Assembly (NCBI RefSeq): GCF_003286085.1
Contig: NW_020825289.1
Location: forward strand, 21,912,001-21,976,000
Direction: 5' to 3'
DNA: 64,000 bases
Origin: Drosophila persimilis
Taxonomy: Eukaryota > Arthropoda > Insecta > Diptera > Drosophilidae
The position numbers and the translations under genes were made by a program. This document shows, piece by piece, positions 50,494 through 62,994 of this stretch; within the stretch, counting starts at the first letter, position 1; each line of letters begins with the position of its first letter. The notes beneath the pieces are model-generated. The model made no database searches. It was given only the letters and a program-made list of their open reading frames with translations, and was not told the origin of the DNA.

Positions 50494-53400
50494 AGTTTCA
50501 AAAAAAAGTTTGCGTTGAAAACTAATGTATATTTGTATGTGAAACAGAAAGTATATGTACTTTTTAAGTGGGAAATTTATCTGGGGATTGAAATTCCTAG
50601 AAACTAATGACATGATACAAATTTTAGTCATTGATCTAAAGGAGATAGTCCTGATTAAAGGGTGCCAGTAGAAGTAATTATTGAGGGAATGAATATTTAA
50701 AAACTAATGTTGGAAGCACACTTTTTACTATGTAAGTCGAAGGATTTATTTATCTATAAAGGCCAAAATTAATGCAGTTTTCACCTTGAAAGCAGAACCA
50801 ATTTTTCATTGAGTATTTTTACAGGAATCGTATGCACTTTTAGTGTTAGTTTACGGCAGCAAAAACCCATCTACGCAAGCGGAGAAGGAGAGAGAGAACA
50901 GAAGCTCCAGCTCAGAACAGTCAACTTTTAAAACAGTTAGAAACAGAGTTCCGGCGATTATAGGTACCCAGAGGATTGGGCTTAGATGAAAAGTTTAAGA
51001 GGAATCAGTGTAGTACTTCGGCTCAGAGAGAAAGATAGAGTAAGAGTGTGTTGCTTGAGAGCCCTCCCACGCGCACGAGTCTGTCTCAATGTTGGCACGC
51101 CACAGCCCCATTACGTATACGCACTGGGAGCCCACGTGTTGCACGCGAGTGTGCTTGGACCGAAGACGAGTCACGTTAGCCCACGCCACTGTCTGACATA
51201 TGAGTGATATTTAATTAATTGCCACCACCGCAAACAGCACTTGCGCTCGGTAAATTTGAATTACAATCCAGAAAACTCAAACACAGCGAGGGCGTCACGG
51301 CGAGAGCAGAGCCCTTTTCTTCACTCGGTTTCGAACATGCTTTCGGAACAGCACCTCCTCGCCCCAGGGGCTCCCTCACGTCGGATGATGGCATGGCTGA
51401 TGGTTGACAAGACAAGCGGAAAGTCATTTGGGGGCAACTTTGACACACGCCACTGCGACGACAGCCTGCAACATTGTGGCGCCTCTGAGCGCCACGCAGC
51501 TGCACGCATGGGACACTTAGAGCTGGCATTGTACTTGGATTTTCCCCCGCTACTATTGTCGTCTTCAATCGTCGAATCCTCTCACCTGCGTGAATCAGTG
51601 TACGACAGGTCGTAAAAGGAGTAAAATCAAACTTACAAACTGTAAAAGTGAATTTTATTGAGCAGAAGATTGCTAACGCGATTTGCGGGAGTTCCACGAG
51701 AACTGATGGTTGCTGCTGATTGGATCGATGGTGAATATCGATGCGTTTCCTTCCACATGTTACACACATCTACATGAGTTCGTGGTACCCCGTCAATCCT
51801 CAAGTGTCTGCTGTAAAAATATAATAGACCCACGCGTGGGCCAGTATTTCAATTGAGGTATTCTAAGCGGGATACTCTGCAAAGGCTGGAGCGGGAGGGC
51901 TTACCATGTAATTTATTCAGATTATGCCAAAAATATACCTCTGTATAATTTCACAGAACAAGTATTTATGTAATTTCATTGACTAGAAAACTCAACAAAA
52001 AAGTTACACATTTGGCCGCAAACTCTATTTTTGTTCTGGCAACAGGAACTTTTTTGAACTTGTATTTGCGGTCTGTGGTTAGCTTTCCCTTTCGCCTTTA
52101 AAAAGTTTTCCTTTGTCCTTGGATGAAAAGGTAGCCATGCTCGAAATAGGTATCTGTGATGGCACCTGCTGCAGGGTCAAGTTGCACTTTATTGAACTCT
52201 ACGTGCCCCCGAATTCATTCGAAAGTCAATTGATTCTCGTTTTCTCAAAGTTCGCCCAAAGGATGAACCGGAGCTAGCTCCTCCGGAGCGGAGGGCACAT
52301 TCCACAGAATGATTTATTGATTTTCACTTTTGCTCTGCTCGAAATTCAGTGAAAGCTGTGCCCGAAGCTCTCTAGCTGTGTTTTGTAAATTTAATTTTTA
52401 TTTACCATAATGAATCGCCTTTCCACTCCCTGGGGGGTGTTGGTTACCAGGAGTGATGGGGCAAGCGGTTTCTTTTGATTCGCAGGAAAATTGCAGAAAT
52501 TGTTGAGGTCCTCGCTGCTGACGAAATGGTAATTTTTGAGCAAGCCCCGACTGACTGCGTAGCGATGCTGGATCTTTCCGGAGGGATGGATAATGGTTGA
52601 AAGGATGGATACGAGACAAGTATATGCGGTGGAAATTACTCTGCCTGATTGGCCACACACATGGGAGAAGTCGTTGGGCAAAGACCTGCAACGGTTATCT
52701 ATAAAATATCCTTTGGCGATGGAAAATTCGATAGGATATATTCTGTACAATATATATTCCCAGTGCTGCCCCGTACAGAATGTCCTGTACAAAATGAGTT
52801 GCTAATGAATTAAACAAAATTATCCCAAAGGGGGGCAACAACACTTTCATAATGTCACCCATTGTTCAATGGAATTTTAGCTGGCAAAATAATCCGTTTA
52901 CACAAAAGGTGACTATTAAATTTTCCGGAAAATTGGACTTTCAATGGGGAGGGCGGGGGTGTTGAGGCAGCAATTCAATCCGATGTCGCCTTCCCAACAA
53001 TTTGCGTTCATTGTGCGCCTGGGCAAATCCATTAATGTGGCCCGTGGAATGGGCTGGATGGCTCGTGGATAGGAGGATGCGGCATAGAATTACATAACCA
53101 CGACACGTACTGACAGCAGCGAAAGTGAAAGCCACGTCAAGGGTGACGGGGACGGGTGGGGGAATGGAGCCGAAGAGAAGCTTTGCACTTAATTAGTGCA
53201 AATAACTAATGACAAACTTTGCACTTGCCGGGAAAGAGGGGAAACTGGGAAAACTCGGGAAACTTGGGTACTTTGGTGTTTCCAGTCAGGCGAAAACCGA
53301 ACCTGAACACATACTATGGAAGGGACGGGTCGGGTTCACTAGATGATGTATCTCTTTGTTGCCACTCGGCGGCAGGCTGGAGTCACTTTTCTTGAATGTC

Positions 53401-54504
53401 AATTAAGCGAATGTTAAAGGGTTTGCCATTTATTTACTGGCCGAACGTCCTACAAAATTAACCCAAAATTACAACCGCATGGCCCAGAATATATTTCCCT
53501 CTTGTCACCAAATTCATAAATTATACGGATCGCATAGACAAGTTATCATAATAGGAGTTTTGCCGCAGGAATTGCCTGTAAGATCAATCTGGAAAACAGC
53601 AGTGACATCTAAGCCATGGAAAATATGATCGACCACATCGATCTAGATAGTTGTTGTTGCAGCCAGTTAAGGATTTGTATTATAGTCTGGTAGCGAAAGC
53701 CGGACGCGATCCATTCGAGCATTCAACCACTAAGGACCAAAATTATAGTGCCGCCCACAAGATTAGCTCTTACTGTATGCGAAAGAAGGCTCTCGAAATT
53801 GAATCCTACCTCTTAGGTCAGGCATCGAAATTTAAGGTTACCGCATATTCGTTTACAACCTTCGTATTCGCATCATATTTACAAAATATACAAGAATTTA
53901 GGAAGAATTGAACCACAAATGCCGACACGACATTTTGCTGTCTGTTTGCCGTCCAAGAATTCACTACGAGATTGTTGCCCTTCTTTGAGATTTACCGTTT
54001 TTCTTGTCCACTGCCGGTCCCATTGCTGTGTAGGGGCTAGTGAGAGAGTGCCTAGAGCAAAACACGACTCGCTGAGAGAGGATCGTATGCGGCAATGTGT
54101 GTGTGTGTGTGTTAAAAAGAGAAAGAGGTAAATGAAACCCGACCAAATGAAAACCCGACAGGGTGTGTTGTATTTGTAGGTATTTATCGTTTATTTCATT
54201 ACTTAAATATTTATCAAATATTCGTTAATCATTTAATTAATTTTTTTTTTTGGGTTATTTTCTTGCACTTGCATCTACAACAATATGAACTTATTCTAAT
54301 CGGAGTCTTGGGGACGATGGTAGATCGAAGGAATAGGCATGATACACCCCAAGATGAGTAAGAGATAGAGATGGAGTCTTAAGATTGGGCTAAGAATGAG
54401 GAGAGGAGGGGGTCATAGTTCTAGAAAGTCTTAAGTACTAGGTAATGAAAGTTCTAGCTAATGTGTCCTGGAATCGATCTACGTGTACGAGTATTGCCTG
54501 TCGT
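50494..54504. other. Intergenic 3' of pro-resilin
   Basis: No supported gene. An 86-codon open frame at 53651-53911 has ordinary composition but no recognised motif. Copy 2 of the dispersed repeat lies at about 53930-54140. Confidence 0.4.
53930..54140 (+). repeat. Dispersed repeat, copy 2
   Basis: Same ordered words as copy 1 at 30790-31075 (GTCCAAGAATTCACTACGAG, CTTGTCCACTG, CCCATTGCTG, GGCTAGTG, GAAACCCGAC). It lacks the internal doubling and includes a GT run near 54095-54112. Confidence 0.65.
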
Positions 54505-56888
54505 CTAGTATCTGTAGCCACTGCCGTCATTGTCGCCGTTCTGGCCGCCGGGACCGAAGCCATTGCGGCCCTGACCCTGACCCTGACCCTGTGGCTTGCC
54601 GCTGGAGTAACCATTCTGGCCGAGATCTTGACCACCTGGACGCCCACCGGAGTAGCCACCTGCGCCCAAGTCTTGACCGCCAGGACGTCCACCGGAATAG
54701 CCATCGCGACCTAGATCCTGACCACCGATCTGGCGTCCACCGTTGCTATTGCCTCCAGGACGACCGCCGGAGAAGCCTTGTCCCTGATCGCTGCCATCCG
54801 GGCCGGTGACACGACCAGCGATGATCACCCGGCCGCCGTCGCTGCCAGCATTTCCACCGTTGCCGCCGGGTCGACCGCTGGAGTAACCATTCTGTCCCAG
54901 ATCCTGGCCACCAGGACGTCCACCGGAGTAGCCACCGGCGCCCAAGTCTTGACCACCTGGGCGTCCACCAGAATAACCATTCTGTCCTAAATCCTGGCCG
55001 CCAGGACGCCCACCAGAGTAGCCACTGGCGCCCAAGTCTTGACCGCCAGGACGTCCACCGGAGTAACCATTCTGTCCAAGATCCTGACCTCCTGGGCGCC
55101 CACCGGAATAGCCATCACGACCAAGATCCTGTCCACCAGGGCGTCCGCCGGAGTAACCATTCTGTCCTAGATCCTGTCCACCAGGGCGTCCGCCGGAGTA
55201 ACCGTTCTGTCCTAGTTCCTGACCTCCTGGGCGCCCACCGTTGCCATTGCCTCCAGGACGTCCGCTCGAGTAGCCATCGGCGCCCAGATTCTGGCCACCA
55301 GGACCGCTGGCGCCCCCATCGTTGGCCTCGCCCTCGTAGCGGATCTGTGGCCGATATCCCTGCTGGTCCGCCTCGTACTCGACGATCTGCGGGTAAAGAA
55401 AGCCAGAGAGAAGAGAGAGGTTAGCAGTGACATAGCAGTGGCGGGAGCGGAGCAGGGAAGGATCATCGCCTGTTGCCCGCCGCCGTCTCGTCCGGCTCGG
55501 CGCTTACTTGCTTCCTTCCGTCGGGCAACAGGACATTGTACTGGCCGGTGGTGAAGTCACCGTCGCGCATCTCTGAATGCCCGAACGAGAGCCCACTGGG
55601 GGCGTCCTCGACCTGGTAATTAAACTCGTACTTAGCCGGCTCCTGCGGCGCAGAGCATAGCAGAGCGAGGGGCGATACCGAGGAGCGGGGGGCGTGTGGA
55701 GAAAGAGAGAGAAATAGACAGATAGAGACAAGAGATCAAGAGCAGTAGGGGGAAGGCGCAAGCAAGCGGTGCAGAGAGAGGTACAGAGAGAGAGAGAGAG
55801 AGATTGAGAACTACCAAGAGAACCAGCAAGAGATCAGGGCGAGGGCGTGCATCAAGGCGCTGTGCAGCAGGGGCGGAGAGGTGTCGAGTGTCGCATGTCG
55901 CATGTCAGGCTCCGTACGGATGTGTGTGGATGAGAACCCATCCCGAATCTACTACGGGTCTACTCACATCGTTGTCGTAGTCGGCGCCACTGCCTCCAGG
56001 ACCACCGGATCCGCCGCCAGCTCCTGCGCCAGAAGCAGGGGGACCGTAGGAGTCCGATGGACGACCGCCGGATCCTGCACCTGGAGCACCGTAGCTACTC
56101 GAAGGACGACCACCACCGTTGCCGTTGCCATTGCCGGAAGCTCCAGGAGCACCATAAGAGTCGGAAGGACGACCTCCTTGTCCTTGGCCGGGAGCGCCAT
56201 AATTGCTGGAAGGACGACTACCACCATTGCCGTTGCCATTGCCGGAAGCTCCAGGAGCACCATAAGAGTCGGAAGGACGACCGCCTTGTCCTTGGCCGGG
56301 AGCGCCATAACTGCTGGAAGGACGACCACCACCATTGCCATTGCCATTGCCGGAAGCTCCAGGAGCACCATAAGAGTCGGAAGGACGACCGCCTTGTCCT
56401 TGGCCGGGAGCACCATAACTGCTGGAAGGACGACCACCACCGTTGCCATTGCCATTGCCGGAAGCTCCTGGAGCACCGTAAGAGTCGGAAGGACGACCGC
56501 CTTGTCCTTGTCCTTGTCCTGGAGCGCCATAGCTGCTGGAGGGACGTCCGCCGCCGTTGGCGTTGCCAGGAGCACCATAGCTGCTAGAGGGACGTCCGCC
56601 GCCGTTTCCGTTGCCACCAACGCCTGGGGCACCGTAAGAGTCTGAGGGCTTGCCACCAAAACCGCCTTGGGCTTGTCCCTGTCCTTGTCCTTGTCCTTGT
56701 CCTTGTCCTAGTCCAGGAGGACCGTAAGAATCCGTTGGACGACCGCCTGGGCCTCCACCCTGTGCTCCTGGGCCGCTCTGCCCCGGTGCACCATAGCTAT
56801 CGGACGGCGGGAGGTAGGAGTTGACTGGAGGCTCGGGACGCGCCAGAACCGCCGTGCAGAGCAGCGTGAGGCCGAGTAACTTGAACAT
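54505..56888 (-). CDS. resilin: Pro-resilin, elastic cuticle protein
   Basis: A secreted rubber-like protein cross-linked through dityrosine in wing hinge and tendon cuticle. Exons: 56888-55968, 55642-55508 and 55386-54505, GT-AG and in phase, 645 residues (about 620 in D. melanogaster). After the signal peptide (1-16) the start RPEPPVNSYLPPSDSYGAPG is diagnostic. Exon 1 encodes the elastic repeats (GGRPSDSYGAPG and GGRPSSSYGAPG). Exon 2 plus the start of exon 3 encode the RR-2 chitin-binding domain (YEFNYQVEDAPSGLSFGHSE; GQYNVLLPDGRKQIVEYEAD). Exon 3 encodes the second elastic block, 13-residue GYSGGRPGGQDLG units with alternating QN, RD, AS or AG. A TATA box and initiator lie upstream. Skipping exon 2 would keep frame, matching the known chitin-binding-less isoform. 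Confidence 0.97.
54600..55300 (-). repeat. resilin: 39-bp coding repeat of resilin exon 3
   Basis: A 13-codon GYSGGRPGGQDLG unit repeated about a dozen times. It is interrupted once by a non-repeat insert (GGRVIIAGRVTGPDGSDQG) near 54780-54840. Confidence 0.85.
56095..56520 (-). repeat. resilin: Composite 108-bp repeat of resilin exon 1
   Basis: A unit of about 36 codons joins a SDSYGAPGASGNGNGNGG half and a SSSYGAPGQGQGG half. It occurs about four times, nearly identical. Confidence 0.8.
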
Positions 56889-56997
56889 ATTCCACGCTGC
56901 TATAGGGGATCTCTGATCTGTATCTGAATCTGGATGCGTATGTGGATGTGGATCTGCGGATCTGGTTGTGTAGCGCCTCGAAGCAGCGCCGAATTCT

Positions 56998-57034
56998 GAC
57001 TGATCTCCGTCTGCAGCCGGGTCGCGTATTTATA
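56998..57034 (-). promoter_or_regulatory. resilin: TATA box and initiator of pro-resilin
   Basis: On the minus strand TATAAATA (57034-57027) is followed about 30 bp later by TCAGTC (57003-56998), a good insect initiator. The 5' UTR is about 110 nt. Confidence 0.75.
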
Positions 57035-58530
57035 TGAAACGATCGCAAAACTGAAAGTCGAGGATGCACACACACCACACACCACACCACACAGAGAACA
57101 GAGCGACGGGGCCCTCGGTTATGAGTTGATGGGGCAGCCGAGACGAGACTCATCTGTGCTGCGGTGGCGGTGGCGATGGCGCTGCCAGTGGCAACATGTG
57201 GCAACCACAGCCACGAACAGCTGCTGCCACATACGATCATCTTCAAACAGCGAAAACTCAGCTGCATTTGGAGCTTGTCGCTGTTGCTGTTGCCGGCTGG
57301 CAGTGCCCCGCCAGCGCCAGCAAAAATCTCAATCAACGCTCAAGCATAGGCATGGCTCTGCTCTGCTCTACTCTGCTCTGCTCTGCTCTGGCTTGGATCG
57401 CACGTGAAGGCAGGCAGCCCCGAGATTCCGTTTCCAACTGGGTTGCGGGTTGCCAAGCTGATTTGCCTTCTTTCGGCGCACAGCACAGCACATCTTCGAG
57501 ACGAGTGATTGTGTTTGCAAAGAGCAGAGCCCTGCCTCCCTCTGCCTAGGCCCCTGCCCCCATGCCCATCTCCATCTCCAAGTCTGAGTCTCTGACTCTG
57601 GAGTTACGTTGGCGCAAAGTAGTCTACTCGGTCGCTGGGTGAATGTGTCGGCGGCGTCTGCTGCATCTTCAGTGTGCTTGCCGCTCTTGTTGTTGTTATT
57701 GTTGTTGTCGCCGTCTTCGTTTGTGACAAGCTCCGTATTTGTTGCATGTTGTTGCATTTGTTTGCCTTGTCAAATATAATATAGAAAAAGGTACGAGTAT
57801 GAGTACAACTGCGATTAAAGAATATCGTGCCAAATGCGACCCCAATTGGGTGTAGATCTGTGCTCACATCCGAATGCGTTTTGATGGCTTACAGATTACA
57901 GATCGTTGAATGGTAGATCGGCAAAGATCAGATGAAGGGAATGCTATAGATCTCAATGAATTTCTACTCCAATTGTGCTTTAATTGATTCATTCAGAGTG
58001 ATTCCAAGAGATCAGTCGAATCTCTGGCCCATTCATTCAGATCAACTCCTTCTACTCCCCCACTCCATTGATTCATTCATTGATTCCGTTGATAGATCGC
58101 GGCCCACATGAGGAGATTCCCCCAGCTTATGGGAAATTAATTGCATAGACTTTTCCCAGTCAGCCGCCCACCGCTTGGGAAGTAGCGCCATTCACACACA
58201 GCCTTCAGCTTTAGCTTCAGACACCGTCGCGACGACAAATGGGAACGTGCAGAATTAATTGCCCCAAGCAGTAGGTACGTGCCTGGCCATGGCAGGCAGC
58301 TGCTCATCCCCATCCTCAAGCTCATCCTGCTCCGTGTCAGACGTGCGGGTCAGAAGCGGGCGATTTGCCTAAGATTTGACGATCGGAGCCGGATCACGTC
58401 GGCAGCTTAACGTCCCACCGGGTTGCCGTCAACCCACATAACTCATTTGGTAGTAGCGCATTTAGATTCTCTTTATTTATTTGCATTTTTGCATACTTTA
58501 CAACTACTATACCGATAATAAGAAACGATT
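57035..58530. other. Intergenic between pro-resilin and Vkor
   Basis: A CTGCTCTGCTCTA-type simple repeat lies near 57357-57390. Nothing else is recognised. Confidence 0.4.
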
Positions 58531-59177
58531 TCACTCGATGGCTATCTTTTTGGGTTGGTACAGGTAGAGGCGCTTGTAGCGCCCATGGACCTCCAGAAAG
58601 AGCAGCGTGTGGACCACATAGATGAGCAGGCAGACCACACAACAATCGAACAGGACGAAGATTAGGAGAAAACCCAGGTAGAAGCACAGGAGCAGCGTCA
58701 GAATGGAGACCAAAAGCTGCAGCAGGCACATCCAGCGCAGCTCGAAGAAGGCTGCGAAAGAGATAATCCTTTAGATCTCCACACATATTGATGTAGTTCT
58801 GCAGACTTACAGCTTGCAAAGAGCAGCACATAGAAGACACTACCTATGGCTCCATTCGGGGGATTCAGGTAGTAGTTGGAGGTGGATCCAAACAGCAGCT
58901 GTGTCAAACCAAAGCCACGTCCATAGCTTACAGGGAGGAAAGCAGTGTGTTTCATTGGGTGTCTTCAAGCTCTAAGGGAAGTAGGGTATGCCACTCACTC
59001 TGACTTGAAGACGGCTGTGCAGCTAACCTTCTCCGCCAGATCGCACATGGCCACGTAGTCTGCATCCTGGTCCAGCTGCATCTTCACGTACAGAGAGTAC
59101 AAAGAGATGGCAAGGCCACAGATGCAGATCCATCTGAGGCGGGCGCCAGTGGCTGTGGTTTCCTCCGGCTGACTCAT
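58531..59177 (-). CDS. Vkor: Vitamin K epoxide reductase
   Basis: An ER-membrane thiol oxidoreductase that reduces vitamin K epoxide or quinone. Exons: 59177-58999, 58926-58811 and 58751-58531 (171 residues, near the vertebrate 163). It has four predicted membrane segments. The loop cysteines are CDLAEKVSC (C-x7-C as in VKORC1), followed by the half-loop [13 protein letters not shown]. The active-site CxxC is CVVC in the penultimate helix. The start at MSQPEETTA is chosen over an upstream ATG at 59216 because it gives the usual short cytosolic N-terminus. The C-terminus ends with a basic stretch ([10 protein letters not shown]), which fits ER retention. Confidence 0.92.
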
Positions 59178-61415
59178 TCTGTGGCCACAAGGATAATGAA
59201 CTCTGGCTAGGGGCAAACAGGTTGTCTCTTGCCGACAAGGAACCAGGGCTGCCAGGCGGCGCAGGCTATGGTTCCCTGAGGGAAAACTCTGAGCTGCGGG
59301 GCAGAAATTGACAACCCTGTTGGCGGCTGCGCGGTGAAAATTGTGCGTAATTTGATATACCCTTTGCTTGGGGTTTCAGGATTGGGCTGGGAGCTTACAG
59401 GACAGCAAAAGAAAAGGACACAAAAAAGAAAGTTATATTTTTAAGGGTATCTCTATCTACCAAACTATTATTATTGGATTATTCTTGAATCCATTATTTG
59501 GAATGATAGAATCGAAAGATCCAACAAAAATCTCTTTTTTTTTATTATCAAGGATTACATTTGGTGGAATTTCTAGACTAAAAATTTCTAGACTGCATGA
59601 TGTTTATAATGTGTGAAAGGGTATTCAGAGCATCCACTCTCTATGAGAGTATATTTATGTTGTTTTTCTCTTTGGGTTCGCATAAATATCCATTCTCCCT
59701 TAATTTGCTGTGACAGGAGAGCAACAGGTACACCGCGTACCCGCGTCCCTGCACTGCGGGGGAGTGCTGGGTAAATACTGCGTAGCGAACTATAAATTGA
59801 GGCTAGGTAAACAACGAAATGGAATGGGATGATGATAGGGAAATCCATGGTCCATGGCTGGCATAAACATCCCCACCTCACCTCACCTTACCTCACCACC
59901 GCCGAAACATTTAGTTTCGCTCCATTGCATGCATATGAAATTAGCTACTTCGGCGACATCATCGAAGTGCCAGACATGCCAGACATGCCAGAGACTGCTC
60001 CACGAGGCCCAGAGACCCAGAGAAGAGACAAACGCAGACTACAGACTGCAGATAGAGACTAGTACATAGATGATGCTCATGACGCTCCCCCTGCTGGTCG
60101 GGTCGGGGTCGGGGCATGTCACAATGGTGTGCCCACTCTCCCGATCTCTACTCTCCGCACATTGGGCATGTTGTGCTCATGTCCCTTTTTAATTTATGGC
60201 CTCACGAATTTGAATTTATTTATGTGTATTTAAGAAGGAAGCAGGCAGCAGGCAAATGAAGTGATGGATAAATCCACGTGAGAGACATGAGGCAACCAAA
60301 TGGAAACAATTTACAAAATTGCAGCCAGTAGCCACTCCACCGCTCCAAAAAGATCCAACCGATGCGATCCCGCCCGCTGGCAAAGTGAAGTGACGAATTT
60401 TACACAACCTTGGCAGCAGCAGCAGCAGCAGCATAGACAGTCACCGCAGTGGCACTGTCTCTCTACGGAGACTCTACGGTGTGGTAGAACCCTTCTAAGC
60501 AGCTGTCAGATCGATTGAGGCTCAGGCTCCAGCCTCAGCCTACACCTGGTTGCTCCTAATTTACCTATAAATTGGGAGCAAACATCAGGCTCTGGGTTGG
60601 TGGGTTTATTGAACTTTACACTTCAAATACGTTTCAAATACGAGCGAGATTCCCGCAGCTCTGATCGAATGGAATGGGGCTTTGATGCGTTTAGAAGGGC
60701 TAATGTCAGGCAGCAGCAGCACCAGCTGCAGATACTTCTTCTTCACCTCGAGCACGCGCTGTTGACTGGTTTGGTTGTACCCTTTACGAGAGGGTTACCA
60801 TGGTTTCGAACCAATGCATGATTGGATAATGATAGCCTTAGTATCTGCAAGGGTATCCAAGCTGCGACCTTCAAATCTAGCCATCTTTTGGGTCTGCATC
60901 GTTTGCGGCGTGTAGATCCGTGATCAAAATCAAGTGAATTGCAGTGCACTGCAACAACAAAAGCGCCTCAAGTGCAGCTGAATGCTGAATGCAGAATGAT
61001 GGAGCTGCAGCTTTTGACGATTATGATTATGTTGAAGGTAAACGCTTTTGGAAACGCTTGCCTTTTGTTGCAAGTTCTGTCACCGCTGCACGCTGCACGT
61101 GTGTCAACTGGAAACTGCAAACTGGAAACCGAACACTCTAAGGAAGTTAAGGTTGCTGTTGCGTGCCACGCTGCGAGATGTGGCAATCGGCACACATTTG
61201 TATGCGTCATTTGGCTTAATAAATTCGCAATTAATTAAAATCAATGCAACGCGAATTGTCATCAAAATGCTAATGGCAATGATTAGGCTTTTACGAGTGC
61301 ATAAGTGAACTGAGAATTGGGAAAGAACAGAGCTATGGGATTTGAAAAAACAATTATTATAAAATATAGCCGAACAAAAGGGTCTTAAATATGTATATCC
61401 CATATTCTTCGAGAT
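59178..61415. other. Intergenic between Vkor and Arp53D
   Basis: No supported gene. A CAG run lies near 60415-60433, and short ACCTCACCTC and CCAGACATG tandem patches near 59874-59990. Confidence 0.4.
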
Positions 61416-62718
61416 TTAGAAGCACTTGCGATGCACGATGCTGGCACCCACCTCCTCATACTCCGACCGGTTGATCCACATGTCTTGGAAGGTGCTGAGG
61501 GAGGCCAGCACCGAGCCACCCATCCAGACGGCGAACTGTCGGTGGGGACAGGCCTTGATCTTGATGCTGGTTCCGGGCGGCGACATCTGGATTAGCTCCC
61601 GATGCATGCGCTCCGCCATATTGGGAAACATGGTGGTGCCGCCAGAGAGCACAATGTTATCGTATAGATGACGCCGTAGATCAATGTCGCACTGGAGGAT
61701 CGACTTGCTGGTGGCCTCGTGCACACCCAGCATCTGCAGCCCCAGCAGCTTGGGATGGAACAGGGCCTCCGGACAGCGGAAGCGCTCGCTTTCGAGCTTA
61801 ATCCTCTGGCCGTCGGGCAGCTGGTAGACCTCTTCGTCGGAACTGCACGAATTCTGCTGGAGTCTGTCGGATTGCTCCATCAATTCTCGATCGTAGTCCA
61901 GGGAAACGTAGCAGTGCTTCTCCTTTATTTCGCGAACAATGTCCCGCTCGGCACTGGTGGTCATATTGCGGCCACGCTCCGTCAGCAGCTTGCACAGATA
62001 CTCGCTCAGATCCCGGCCAGCCAGATCCAGACGCATGCAGCCATGCGATACGGAGTACCCCTCGTAGATAGGCACCGTGTGGGTGACACCGTCGCCAGAG
62101 TCCAGGACCAGGCCAGTGGTGCGTCCAGTGGCGTAGAGCGAAAGCACCGCCTGTATGGCCACGTACAGGGCCGGCACATCGAACCTCTCGAACACGATCT
62201 CGGCCATCTTCTCGCGGTTCGCCCGCGGGTTGAGCGGGGCCTCTGTGAGCAGCAGGGGAGAATCCCCGGGCTTGACCTTCAGCAGGTCATACGTGTGCTT
62301 CCAGATCTTCTCCATGTCGTCCCAATTGGTGACCACGCCGTGCTCAATGGGATACTTCAGGGCTAGCATGCCCCGCTTGTTGATCGCCGCCTCACCAACG
62401 GCGTCCTGGATGCGGCAGTCCACCAACACATTCTGGTGGCGTGGCCGCCCGACGACCGAAGGGAAGACCACCTTTGGCTTGCTGTCGCTGCAGAATCCCG
62501 CCTTGCACACACCCGATCCATTGTCGATGATGACCGACTTATGAGCCATCGGAACTGCTTCTTCAATAGCTGCAGGAACCACTGTGAGTGCGTGGGCCAA
62601 GAAGGTTGGGTTGCCAGAGGATTAACTTACGAAACTTTAGATACTTTTGGAGAATTTTCTGTGCTTTTTTGTCGGTCAGATCGAGCTGGATTCGAGAGGG
62701 AACACAGAAATCAGACAT
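61416..62718 (-). CDS. Arp53D: Actin-related protein Arp53D
   Basis: A divergent, testis-biased actin paralogue of Drosophila. Exons 62718-62631 and 62581-61416 are joined by GTAAGT and CTCACAG in phase, giving 417 residues (about 411 in D. melanogaster, 376 in actin). The first exon encodes a non-actin N-terminal extension ([20 protein letters not shown]). The actin fold starts at [15 protein letters not shown] (phosphate loop 1). Phosphate loop 2 is [16 protein letters not shown] and the adenosine loop has [15 protein letters not shown]. The end is IVHRKCF, as in actins. The motif [14 protein letters not shown] marks it as conventional-actin derived. A run of [14 protein letters not shown] replaces the usual SSSLEKSYELPDG. 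Confidence 0.93.
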
Positions 62719-62994
62719 CTTATATGGTTATTGTGTTTGTCAATAGAAAGTTTTAATGAATGGCAAAAGCATTGGACGGAAAACTCACAGCTTACATACA
62801 CATCATTTAAATGTGGCGCTACACACGCGCGTCAGTGTTTGAAAATAGCAGTAGAGTGGTTTATGCGGCAGTTAAAGTTCCAAACAAATGATTTCTAATG
62901 ATTACCAATTTATTTTTGCCGAAATCTCAGACTACAGAGTGTGGATCTATGATCCGATGCTTAAATATTAACACACAGAACGTAAAGCAGCATC

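Noticed and set aside
51215..51769. 184-codon minus-strand frame
   Set aside because: No recognisable domain, no promoter or splice context, and composition like the surrounding noncoding DNA.
55881..56645. Long plus-strand Thr/Ser/Arg frame over resilin exon 1
   Set aside because: An antisense shadow of the repetitive resilin coding sequence, with no signal peptide or family match.
60770..60830. Sequence resembling a tRNA B-box (GTTTCGAACC)
   Set aside because: No matching A-box or cloverleaf stems around it.
61719..62366. 215-codon plus-strand frame inside Arp53D
   Set aside because: Antisense frame kept open by codon bias of the actin-like gene.
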